Shown here piece after piece: positions 50,626 to 61,069 of a stretch of DNA of 64,000 nucleotides. The translations under genes and the position numbers were made by a program. The stretch covers positions 15,225,001 through 15,289,000 of the forward strand of contig NC_081812.1 in the NCBI RefSeq assembly GCF_030704535.1, given 5' to 3'. This stretch comes from Vitis vinifera (Eukaryota > Streptophyta > Magnoliopsida > Vitales > Vitaceae). The notes under the pieces were generated by a model. It saw only the letters and a list, made by a program, of their open reading frames with translations, was not told the DNA's origin and did no database searches. The stretch's first letter is position 1, and each line of letters begins with the position of its first letter.

Positions 50626-53600
50626 ATAAGTGACAATGAAGAAAAGATGTGTCCCTTATGCACTGAAGAGATGGATCTTACTGATCAGCAATTGAAGCCA
50701 TGCAAATGTCGTTATGAGGTTTGAACACTAAACTTTGTTTTGCATATTTAAAGCCCTCAGAAATGAGAGTAAAAAAATATATTCTTTGCCTGTCTCAATT
50801 TTATGTTCTAGGTGTATGTGTGTTGCTTAGATTTCTGGTTATTGATGTCTAATTCCTTTGAATGTGTCCCCACCTGTGTACACACACACAAGTGCCTAAG
50901 AAAAAGCAAAGAAATAATGTTGTTGAAGAATGGATCTAGAATGTGGATGATATGTCAATATGATAATAGTATTCTTTATACAAACGAGGCAAGCTCTAAC
51001 TTTAATGGTAATTTTTGTGTTTTTTTAATTTAATTTTCTTTTGGTAATTCTCATTGCATTTACTTCGATTTTCTTTTATCAGATATGTGTTTGGTGTTGG
51101 CATCGTATATTGAATGAGGCTAATTCTGGGGGCCGTTGTCTGGCATGTCGCTCACCATATGATGAAGAAAAAATCGTAGGCATGGCAGCAATCTGTGGAA
51201 GGTTGTGCATGGCCGATTAATAACTTTGCTATCACTCTATGATATTCTGTGAACAGGTCGGTGGTCGGGATCAATGTTGAGCATAAACAGAAATTGCAGA
51301 AGGCCAAGTGGAAAGCACCTGAAGGAAGGAAGGATCTAAGTAGCATTTGAGTTATTCAGCGAAACATAGTGTATATAATTGGATTGCCTGTTAACTTTGC
51401 AGATGAAGATGTGAGTAGCTTCTATAAAAATTCTTATCTCATCCTCGATAGCATCTGATTGAATGATTAAGTGGAACCTGATGCAGGTGGCATTTTTTTT
51501 TTCCTTTCCTTTCTAGTCCAACCCCCGTTGCAATTGGATTTTATTCTTCAGTAGTGCCTGAACAGATTTTATTTGTTACCAGCTTCTTAAGCGCTGGGAG
51601 TACTTTGGCCAGTATGGAAAGGTTCTGAAGGTGTCTATCTCTCGAACACCAAGTGGGGTTATTATTCAACATTTTGCAAACAAAAGTTGCTGTGTGTAAG
51701 GACAAATGACCATTATTCGCAACCTTTTTAAGTGCAATTTATGATTTCCCCATCAATCTTCAGCACTAATTAGTAATTATTACAATTGCTTTCATTTAGC
51801 ATTGGTGAATCAATGTTAGATGTGTACATATGCATATTTCCTTGCCTAGTCCATTATTTTCACATTTTCTACTGAAACTTGGGCTAGGGTATTGTATGCT
51901 TTATCTCTCTCCCTCCGGAAGGTTGAGCACTAGAGTCAAATTTGGCATTGTACCAGGTTGCAGATTGTATTAAACATGCATGTGTTTGTTGTTTAATAGT
52001 TCAGGTGGTGCTTTTTCATGGTTTAGGTATATAACATACTCAAAAGAGGAGGAAGCCATTAAATGCATTTGATCAGTGCATAATTTTATCTTAGATGGTA
52101 GATCCTTGAGGTAAGCTTATGTTGTTTTCTCTAGTTCTCCATGGTTAAATAACCATTGTTCATTTGACACCTAGATGACATGGTATCTGCAGGGCATGTT
52201 TTGGAACCTCAAAATATTGTTATTCATGGTTGAGAAATGTGGTAAATAACTAAGAAAATTTCAACTTGTTCGAGTCTTTTGTAAAAACTGGAACCAAATG
52301 TGATTCCATTTTTGTTGACAACAATGCTTTTGTTGGTCCGGCCTTGCAACAATCAAGATTGTTTGTATTTGCATGACTTTGGCTCTCCAGAAGATAGCTT
52401 CAGCAAAGATGATATTGATTCAGCATTCACAACATATGTTCTTTTAGGAGTGAATCCACCTGCCCCTCCCCTCCCCCTCTGTGCAAGTTTTCTCTTATCA
52501 TCTTTAACATTGCTCATGATTTTCTTATGGTTGCTCTATTTGAAGTTTTTATTAATTTAAGGAGATTAAATTACTTACACAACTTAAAATGTGCCTGTTT
52601 TGAGTGAAGAGGGTGGGAAGGACTTGGACAGGGAAAAGATTTCTGTGATCAGCATGTGTTTTTCTTCTTCTTTTTTTTTTTTTTTTTGTTTTTTTTTTTA
52701 ACTTAAGATCACTGGTGAAATGATCTGGATCTTTTCAACCTGAAATTTTGACAAGATGAATTGGTTTTTGGTAAATTTAGACTGTATTTGCATATTTACA
52801 TTGAATTATTAACATTATGTATATACTGTTCTTGGGGATTTATTGATACAGTTCTTTGATAGTGAAAAAACAACAATACTGTTACAAGGAAAACATGCTT
52901 TCTGGTGCTTTTGATCCCTGCTATTAGTGAAGAAAATCATGTTACTATTTGTTTGTTCACATTTAAAATTCTGCTGCTGGAATATTGATGTTGATAACTT
53001 GATATGGAAGTAGATGTTCATGATTTGTTAAATGTTAAGATGCAGGGTCTTTGTATAAGTGAAACTTAGATTAACTGCCTCTCCAAAAATACAAGGGCTC
53101 ACTACTGTCTGTATTTATTTGAGAAATTATGGGGTCAAAAGAAAATGTCAAATCATGCTTGCAGTTTTTATTATTTCTTTATTATTATTTGCATTCTAAT
53201 TCAAGCTGGTCATATTGATAACCAGCTCGATGGTTTGGGATAGAGTTCAACAAATTGTTGGTGTGACAAATAATACCCAACGTTCAGGGAATATTCTGCC
53301 GCTAGCAGAAGAATGTTGTATAATGTCATCTACAGAAAATATTGCAAAAGATCATTCAAATTTAAGACTCTTTTAGTTTCCACTTGTTTTCAGAAAATCT
53401 TCTACTTGGGATGAGTAACTATGTTGCATGATATTTCATGTATGATGTTTGTGAGCGATGAAAGTACCAATATATGAACAGTTTAGTTAGTTTCACCACG
53501 TTGTAATGTATCTGTAATTTGGGTGATTGCCTGTTTTGAATTTAGGTTTGGACATCTGTGAATGTGTTTCTTGTGTTGTGTGTTTCACATGGTGTACTTT

Positions 53601-55841
53601 CTTCTAAACTGACCTTGCTTTGTCTATCTGATGGAATATTGGGAACCAGCTCAGGGAATCCTTTGTTGATGGCAGCACTAGAAGCTTTAATTTTGTGGAA
53701 GTTAGCTTAGAGATATCTCCCACCATTATTACATCTACTGGCCTTTTAGCTTGTCTGCCAATATCCAAAGCAAATATTAAAGCTAGTGTGGCACCAGTCT
53801 CCATCACAAGATCCTTAGAACTCACAAAAGAATCTTGTTGTCCTGGTTTGGATAAAGATGGAGATCTTGATGTAGACTGTAAGTTTCTGAGCTTGTTTTC
53901 TGGATTATCGTCAGTTACCATGAATAGTGGTCTTGAACAAGAACACTCCAATCCTGCTGTTACAAACAGTTCAATTTGCATTGATCTTTTAGTAAAAAAG
54001 CCTAGAAAGGAAGGTTCAGAGCAACATGATATGAATCTATTCAAAGAACCTTCAACATCAGAAGCATTGGAAGAAACTACCACATCTTCCACCAGTACTG
54101 TGTGTTTTCAAGAGAAAGAGGATTTGCTAGCTTTTGATGATCAGAGACTGAATGGTTCAGAAAGCATCTGTCATCCACCATCTGAATCTTTTCCACATAA
54201 TGTGCTTAAGATTTTAGATCAGTCAAGCCCTCATTCTTGGAAGCAAAATGAAATTTGCAATAGGAATATTCTTCATGAAGATCCTAGGATTTTACCTACA
54301 GAACACAATGAAGCAATTTTGCCATTTATATCCAGGAGCTCACTATCATCTAACGAATTCAGAACTAACAGAGGTAGCAGCTTTTCTGAATCAGAGAGTA
54401 CTATTGAGTGTTCCAGTGTTGTGTCGGATGCTGGGAAAGATGAGCACCTAGGGAGGTTTGATAACAATATAGCTGTTGACAGTGATGTTGCTCAAGATAT
54501 GAGAGAGAGCAACATAATCTCTAATATACTTTCTATGGATTTGGATGCATGGGATAATTCATTAATCTCACCTCACAACTTAGTTAAGTTGTTGCGTCAA
54601 ATGGATGATCAACAGGGTTCCTTCAAGATACCAAATTTGCAGAAAATACAAAATTGTAGCCAATCCAGATTCTCATTTGCAAGACAGGAGGATTTTTCAA
54701 ATCAAATTGCTGATTTGGACCATTCGGACAGTAATATTAGGAGCACACTGAATAAATATTCTGCTCCACAAAATTTCATGTTAAATAAGGATTATTGTTT
54801 GGAAAGATATCAAAAGATCTCTTTGTCCAGCAGTTCTACGGCATCTGAGGATCATCCTATCTGTTCTTTTCCCTCTTCCAACAAGCTCTCTGGTATGTAT
54901 CAACTATTCTTGCTATTAGGAGAATATTTGATAAAAACTAATAGTTACTTGTAGTTGGGGTGGGGTTCTTTATAGCATTTAATTCCATTAAACAATGGGA
55001 GTTATGCTTGTTCAATGGGATTGGTAAATAATTGTGTAATTACTACAGTTTCTTTTTTATGCTCATAGGGGAGTTATGTTTGTTCAATGGGTTTTCAGTC
55101 TTGTATTTTCAGGACGTCTGGTATTTAGTTCTTCTCTCAGAGCCTTCCATAGTACATGGTTCTTTGGCAGATTGCATGTAATTTTTGATTTTTTTTTTCT
55201 CTTGTTGTGATTTCTTATAGCTTACTCTGGCCCCTCACTACAAACCAAAAATTCTGTTCTCTGGTAATGTATGCTTTGTTTGGTGCTTAATTTTTATTGG
55301 TAAACCTTTTTTGTAAAGCTTAATATCCTGTTTACAATATTGTTCTCTGCTTCAATATTTAGGAGTTTCAACAACTTGAAAGTCAACCCCACCGGGATTT
55401 TCAGTACTGAGCCGGGCATCACCTCCAGTGGTTTTTTCTCACGAGGGAGTGGACCTGCCTTCTCACAACTATGGTTTGTGTTTTTTTATGATGGTTTTAA
55501 GGTTTTCTATTTTGAATAGTTTCTAATTTTCCTTCACTCTCAAGATCATGTTCTCTTCAACAAATGATGCTTATGGTTTTCCTCCCATGGTTCTGGAGCA
55601 ATATGAAGCCGGCAACCCATCCTGGTTTGTGCAATTGGCTGCTCACCAATTTAGAGATGGCTACATTTCAAACAGCCATTGGGGAGGTTGGAATGAGGTG
55701 AACAGCATTGGTGATCTTGCTATGTCAGAACTCCTGAAAAATCAGAGGCTGGGGGTCAAGAAGTTTGTTCCTGGCTACAGGGATTTGAAGTTTCAAATAT
55801 CCAATTTTGGCAATCAATACAACAGAGGATTTGGGATGTAA
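50626..55841 (+). pseudogene. CNOT4/NOT4-like RING-RRM E3 ligase, degenerate copy
   Basis: Exon-like blocks at 50626-50718, 51083-51201, 51257-51410, 51593-51695, 52027-52110, 52193-52241, 52342-52437, about 53250-53373, about 53640-54892, 55363-55473 and 55545-55841 follow plant NOT4 order. NOT4 is the E3 ubiquitin ligase subunit of the CCR4-NOT deadenylase. Seen: RING finger (CPLC, CKCRYE, CVWCWH, CLACRSPYD), RRM (VIQRNIVYIIGLP, EYFGQYGKVLK, VYITYSKEEEA), zinc-finger-like CNNQDCLYLHD, a long Ser-rich exon, and a tail with NSHWGGWNEV ending in FGM. Defects: the family start codon is ATA at 50626; in-frame TGA at 51348, 52070 and 55377; no AG acceptor before 52342; and the last exon's conserved tail lies in a different phase from the join. 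The usual Gly in CKCGYE is Arg. Splice sites are otherwise mostly kept, so it is a duplicated, not processed, pseudogene. Truncated products remain possible. Confidence 0.85.
52671..52702. repeat. Poly-T tract
   Basis: A run of about 30 T broken by a single G lies in an intron-like part of the NOT4-like pseudogene. Confidence 0.85.
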
Positions 55842-56224
55842 TTTTCATGGGATTTCAACTGCTCTTTCTTTCTAGTTAATCTGACAGAAGTGGTTGAGTG
55901 GGTGACTGGTAGGGCACCTGTCTGCTCTTTCAAGGACAATGGATACTCAGACCGATGTTCTCCACATGTACCCATAAGATGGCCAGATTATTCAGGTCAC
56001 TGTCTTTGGTTAGTTTCAGCCTTAAATGCATGTCTATTGCATGTAGACTATGTTTCTAGTTTCTACGCATGAAAAGAAGTTGATGAAGTGAGAAATATAT
56101 CTGCTCCTTCTGAAAAATGACTTCCTTTTTAAAACAAAATGTGTTCCTTATTGAGGGAAGAACAGAACATTTTGTATTCACAAATTCTGTCTAATATAAG
56201 GCTATGTTGATTTCATGTAAGTAT
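55842..56224 (+). other. Downstream part of the NOT4-like locus (3' UTR-like)
   Basis: A 60-codon open frame at 55890-56072 is not recognised. The stretch ends in 'catgtaagtat', which abuts the retrotransposon and looks like a splice donor; a matching acceptor-like 'ttgcag' stands past the element at about 61118. I infer that the transposon landed inside a former intron or UTR of this locus, but the evidence is weak. Confidence 0.3.
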
Positions 56225-56378
56225 TGTTAGGAATAGTGGTTAATGGTTGTTGTCCACGTGTATAGCTTTGTTAGAATAAAAACATAGTCAGTTAGCTGCT
56301 AAGAAGGGTATTTATATACCTTGTTGTAATCATTCTTTTCAACTAATGAGATATTCTTTTCTCTGTTAAGTTTTCTCA
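56225..56378 (+). repeat. 5' LTR of the Copia element
   Basis: It begins TGTTAGGAATAGTGG and ends TTTTCTCA. It carries a G-box CACGTG at 56255-56260 and a TATA-like 'tatttatatacc' near 56308. Relative to the 3' LTR it has a ~21-bp insertion around 'caactaatgagatattc' and lacks a ~30-bp internal block. Confidence 0.9.
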
Positions 56379-56380
56379 TA

Positions 56381-56392
56381 TGGTATCAGAGT
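56381..56392 (+). other. Primer binding site (initiator tRNA-Met type)
   Basis: TGGTATCAGAG lies two bases after the LTR end and is complementary to the 3' end of plant initiator methionine tRNA, as in most plant Copia elements. Confidence 0.9.
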
Positions 56393-56549
56393 GGTTTAGG
56401 GCTGCAAAATTTCTAGGGTTTTTGAAAGTCAGAAAATGATCGAATAGAAAGTTAGTGCTTTCTTTCTTTGGCTTTTCTTGCAGTTTGCTGAAAATTTCAG
56501 AGACTAAAAAGGCATCATTTACTCTGAAATTTGGAGTCTTGATCCATAA

Positions 56550-57530
56550 ATGCCTTCAATGGAGACTCTGATTCAAACCATTGCTCAAGATTCATTAATG
56601 GCAGCTCAAGAACAGTCAAGATTTTTACCTGTGAGTTTCACACATTCTTTTTCTGTGAAACTTGATAACAACAATTTTCTCATTTGGAAACAACAAGTGG
56701 TCTTTGCGATCAAAGGTTATGGATTACAAAGATTTGTCTTCTTTGAGTCTGCAATTCCTCCATGGTTTCTATTGAAAGAAGATGCACAAGCCGGAAATGT
56801 GAACAAAGCCTTTGTTGAGTGGGAACAACAAGACCAATTGCTTCTTTCATGGTTGCTCTCGTCAATCTCTGAGAAAGTTCTTCTGAGGTTAGTTGGATGT
56901 GAAACCTCTTTTCAAGTTTGAGTGAAATTAGAGCAATATTTTGCATCTCAAACCAGGGTTAAAATCGAATAGTTTAAGGATCAGCTTAAGACTATGAAAA
57001 AGGGATCTTTGAACGTTGTTGAATATCTGTCCAAAATCAAGAGCTGTGTTGATTTTTTAGCCTTGGTTGGTCACATTCTCACAGATAAGGACCATATTGA
57101 TGCTATTCTAGATGGCCTCACTGATGAGTATGATGCTTTCATCACCTCCATTCTTACTAGATCTAAATCCTATACAGTAGAAGAAGTTAAGTTTTTGATT
57201 ATGGCATAAGAAGCTAGAATTGAAAAGAATGCAAAATCTCTTGATTCTGCAGCAAGTGCCAATTTTGCCTCGTCTTCTACTAATAATGGTTTTGGAGGTC
57301 GTGGCAGAAGCAATTTCTCTACCAACTTTGGTCAAGGAAGAGGTTGAGGTATTGGTAAAGGTAATGGAGGTCGTTTCAATGTTGGAAACTTTGGTAGAGG
57401 CAGAAATTTTAATGGAAGCAGAGGAAATGGTGGCAGATCTGGCTAGAATAACAACTGGAATAATACTGGCAAACCTCAATGCCAGCTTTGTCGAAGGTTT
57501 GGACATGACGTTGAAAGGTGTTACTACAGG
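56550..57530 (+). pseudogene. Copia gag region with zinc knuckle, interrupted
   Basis: The frame from 56550 encodes a Copia gag-type start (SVKLDNNNFLIWKQQV). It is stopped by TGA at 56919, resumes, and is stopped again at 57207 and twice more in a Gly/Asn/Arg-rich linker. A CCHC zinc knuckle, CQLCRRFGHDVERC, is intact near 57480-57521. Gag forms the particle that packages element RNA; this copy cannot be made full length. Confidence 0.85.
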
Positions 57531-58915
57531 TTTGATCCAAGTTTTGTTAGTCCAACCTCCTATTCTCAAAATAGTGGTGGTCCTCGTGCTTATCTTAGCC
57601 AAGCCTCTCCTCATTCCTCAACTTTGTTTACAACACCTGAGGTGTTCAATGATAACTCTTGGTACCCTGATTTTGGTGCTTCAAATCATGTCACTCCAAA
57701 TGCTAATAATGTTTAGCACAACACTGAATTTACTGGTCAAGACAAAGTACACATTGGTGATGGTTCAGGTTTGTCAATTTCTTGAATTGGTCATTCTTCT
57801 TTACTTTCCTCTCTTACTCCTAAAGTTCTCTCCTTAAATCGTATGCTTTTGGTTCCTTCTATTACAAAGAATCTTCTTAGTGTTTCCAGATTTGCAAAAG
57901 ACAATAATGTCTTCTTTGAATTCCATTCTGATGTTTGTTTTGTTAAGGATCAAGATTCTCATGTTGTTCTTCTTACTGGGAAAGTTAAAGATGGTCTATA
58001 CTCGTTTGATTCATCAAATTTGTGCCTTGCTTATCCACAAGCTGCCTTCAACATTTGTCAATCATCATCTGTTGTAAAAAGTTGTAATGTTCAAACCTGT
58101 ACTGTTTCAAATCCTTGTGATTCAATAAAGCCAAATGTTTTTTATCTCCGGCATACCAGATTAGGTCATCCTTCTGTTTAAGTTGTAAAAACAATTCTTT
58201 CATAGTGTAATGTCCCTACTATCAATCAAATGACACCTTTATTTTGTTCATCATGTTGTTTAAGCAAAATTCATAAATTTCCATTTTCTAGGTCTGACAC
58301 AGTTTATACTGCTCTTCTACAACTGATTCATTATGATCTATGGGGTCCAACTCCTGTCCCTTCAAGTAGTGGTTATAGATACTATGTTCATTTTGTGGAT
58401 GCCTATTCTAAATTCACCTGGTTATATCTTCTTAAAAATATATTTGATGTCATCCAAACCTTTATCAATTTCAAAACTCAAGTTGAGATTCAACTTGATT
58501 CCAAAATAAAAGCCTTTCAATCTGATTGGGATGGTGAATTTAGATCTTTTTAGTCATTCCTTACTCAACATGGTATCATTCATAGAGTGTCTTGCCCTCA
58601 TACTCAAGAACAAAATGGAGTGGCTGAAAGAAAACATCGCCACATTGTTGAAAATGGTTTAGCCTTGTTAGCTAAATCTTCAATTCCTCTCAAATATTGG
58701 GATGAAGTTTTCAGAACTGCTGTGTTTCTTCATAATAGACTTCCAACTCCTATCCTAAAACAAAAATGTCCTTTAGAACTTCTCTTCAAAACCAAACCCA
58801 ACTATTCCTTTCTAAAAGTGTTTGGTTGTACATGCTATCCTAACACTCGCCCTTTAGCAAGCATAAATTACAATTTAGGAGCATTGTTTGCACCTTTACG
58901 GGATACAACTTAAAC
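57531..58915 (+). pseudogene. Copia protease and integrase region, interrupted
   Basis: The aspartic protease site near 57660-57690 reads PDFGAS, where the family has Asp-Ser/Thr-Gly, so its active site is altered. The integrase zinc-binding His motif (RHTRLGHPSV) ends at a stop at 58179. The core follows at 58230-58910 with HYDLWGP, AFQSDWDGEF and NGVAERKHRHI, and includes the expected Asp, Asp and Glu positions. Further stops lie at 58551 and 58911. Confidence 0.85.
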
Positions 58916-58933
58916 CACAAGGGATATAAGTGC

Positions 58934-60600
58934 TTGGATTCAAATGGCAAGTTGTATATTTCTAGAGATGTTACATTTGATGAAACAACATTTCCATTTG
59001 CTCGAACTAATCAATCTTCCTACTCTATCCATAATTCCTCTTCATTGTCCAATTCTACCCCATCTGTTGGTCCACCTATTCTAACAATCCCATCTCAAAC
59101 TCATTCTCATCCTATTTCACACTCATGTCCTGTTGTTATTTCCATTGACCGGCCAATCAATGAGGTTGATTTACCTTCTGTTTTCAATGTACATTATATT
59201 TCTCCAATAACTGATGTTGTTGTGCAGGATATTGTTTTTTCTGGTAATGCTAATTTGAATAGAAGGACAGGTCAACCAAGAGGTCAAGAGAATACTCATG
59301 TCATGACAACAAGAAACAAAAATGACATTACCAAACTTAAAGTGTATATTGCAGCAGTAAAGGAACCAAAGATAGTTGAGTTGGCTTTACAAAAGGATGA
59401 GTGGAAACAAGCCATGATATCTGAATTTGAAGCTTTGCAAAGAAACAACACTTGGTCTTTAGTACCCTTGCCTGAAGGAAGAATACCTATTGGTTGTAGA
59501 TGGATCTATAGGGTCAAAGAAAATCCTGATGGTAGTGTTGAAAAATACAAAACTAGGTTGGTAGTCAAGGGTTTTCATCAACAAGTTGGATTTGATTTTA
59601 ATGAGACTTTTAGCCCAGTTGTGAAACCAACAACTATCAGGATTGTATTCACCATTGCCTTATCTAGAGGCTGGAGTGTTAGGCAATTGGATATAAATAA
59701 TGCCTTTTTGAATGTTATTTTACAAGAGGAAGTGTTTATGTCACAACCTCAAGGCTTTGTTGATGAGAAACACCTTGAATATGTTTGTAGACTGCATAAA
59801 GCTCTCTATGGACTCAAACAGGCACCACGAGCCTGGTTTGAGAGACTTCACAAAGCACTTCTATAGTTTGGATTTGTCTCTTCCAAGGCAAATCAATCTC
59901 TCTTTTTCAGGATTACATCAACCCATACCACCTACATTCTTGTCTATGTAGATGATATTTTGATAATTGGAAGTAATGCAGAGGTAGTAACTACTCTTAT
60001 TAAACAGTTGGATGTTGAGTTCTCTTTGAAAGATCTAGGAGAAATAACCTGTTTTCTGGGCATTTAGGTTACTCATATAGTGAATGGATTTCATCTCTCT
60101 CAACAGAAGTATATAAGGGATCTTTTGGTGAAAACTAAAATGTTGTAGGCCAAGGGTCTTCCCACTCCCATGACTAGTGGCTTAAAGATTAGTTCCCAAG
60201 ATGGAGTTTCAGTTGAAAATGCCCAGCTATACAGAAGTACAGTAGGAGTTTTACAATATGTTATGGTAACTAGACCAGAATTGGCATATAGTGTCAATAA
60301 AGTTTGTCAATTTATGCAAAGGGCTACAGATGAGCATTGGAAGGCTGTAAAACGCATTCTAAGGTACTTAAGAGCAACCATGGATTATGGCATTCATTTA
60401 AAGAAAGCTACTGAGTTGAGTTTAGTTGGATTTTTTTATGCTGATTGGGGTTCAGACCTTGCTGATAGACGATCAGTTTCAGGTCACCATGTCTTCTTTG
60501 GCAATAATGTTGTGTCTTTGCATTCCAGAAAACAACAATCAGTTTCCCGTTCCAACACAGAGACAGAATATAAAAGTTTGGTTGATTGTTGAAGTAACCT
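58934..60600 (+). pseudogene. Copia reverse transcriptase and RNase H region, interrupted
   Basis: A 310-codon open stretch (58934-59866) covers the start of the reverse transcriptase, with CRWIYRVK, QLDINNAFL and YGLKQAPRAWF. After a TAG at 59864 the YVDD catalytic motif follows near 59945, then stops near 60066 and 60147. RNase H motifs (FYADWGSD, RRSVSGHHVFF, SRSNTETEY) extend to the stop at 60590. The overall order is Copia (integrase before reverse transcriptase). Confidence 0.88.
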
Positions 60601-60895
60601 AGATTCAATCCTTACTATCTGAATTGCAATGCAAGACACCTAGAATACCAGTTCTGTGGTGTGATAATCTCAACACAGTGTTGTTATCTACCAATCCCAT
60701 TCTTCATGCTTGAACAAAGCACATAGAATTGGATCTTTATTTTGTAAGGGAAAAGGTTTTGAAGAAAGACATAGATATAAGACATGTACCAGCAAATGAA
60801 CAAGTGACAGATGTTTTAACTAAAGCAATCTCCAGTGGACAGTTTAATCAAATGAGGAACAAACTCAAAGTGGAAGACCTTACAACTTTGAGTTT

Positions 60896-60904
60896 GAAGG
60901 GAGA
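60896..60904 (+). other. Polypurine tract
   Basis: GAAGGGAGA immediately precedes the TGTTAG start of the 3' LTR, the position where plus-strand synthesis primes. Confidence 0.85.
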
Positions 60905-61069
60905 TGTTAGGAATAGTGGTTAACGGTTGTTGTCCACGTGTATAGATTTGTTAGAATAAAACAGAATTAGTTAGTTGTTTTGTTAGGATAAAAACAAAGT
61001 CAGTTAGCTGCTAAAAAGGGTATTTATATACCTTGTTGTAATCATTCTTTTCTCTGTTAAGTTTTCTCA
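60905..61069 (+). repeat. 3' LTR of the Copia element
   Basis: It matches the 5' LTR from TGTTAGGAATAGTGG to TTTTCTCA and keeps the CACGTG G-box (60935-60940). An internal block repeating 'gttagaataaaac' and 'gttaggataaaaac' makes it ~11 bp longer. Confidence 0.9.

Larger units (their letters stand above)
56225..61069 (+). mobile_element. Ty1-Copia LTR retrotransposon, structurally complete but decayed
   Basis: A 4.8-kb element with two short LTRs (56225-56378 and 60905-61069), a primer binding site right after the 5' LTR, a purine tract before the 3' LTR, and gag, protease, integrase, reverse transcriptase and RNase H regions in Copia order. The direct repeat 'taagtat' flanks both ends. The coding region is broken by about a dozen in-frame stops, so it cannot make its polyprotein. 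The very short LTRs and the gag opening recall the Ale/Retrofit lineage; this is a guess. The LTRs differ by substitutions and two sizeable indels, so the insertion is not recent. It sits ~380 bp past the NOT4-like reading frame. Confidence 0.95.

Noticed and set aside
53604-54092. A 162-codon minus-strand frame.
   Set aside because: It is antisense to the long Ser-rich NOT4-like exon and has no domain of its own.
50626-55841. TGA recoding (selenocysteine or programmed read-through) of the NOT4-like gene.
   Set aside because: Land plants lack the selenocysteine system, and a lost ATG plus a phase break point to a pseudogene.
57108-57614. A 168-codon minus-strand frame rich in Thr, Ser and Ile.
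   Set aside because: It is antisense to the Copia gag/linker region.
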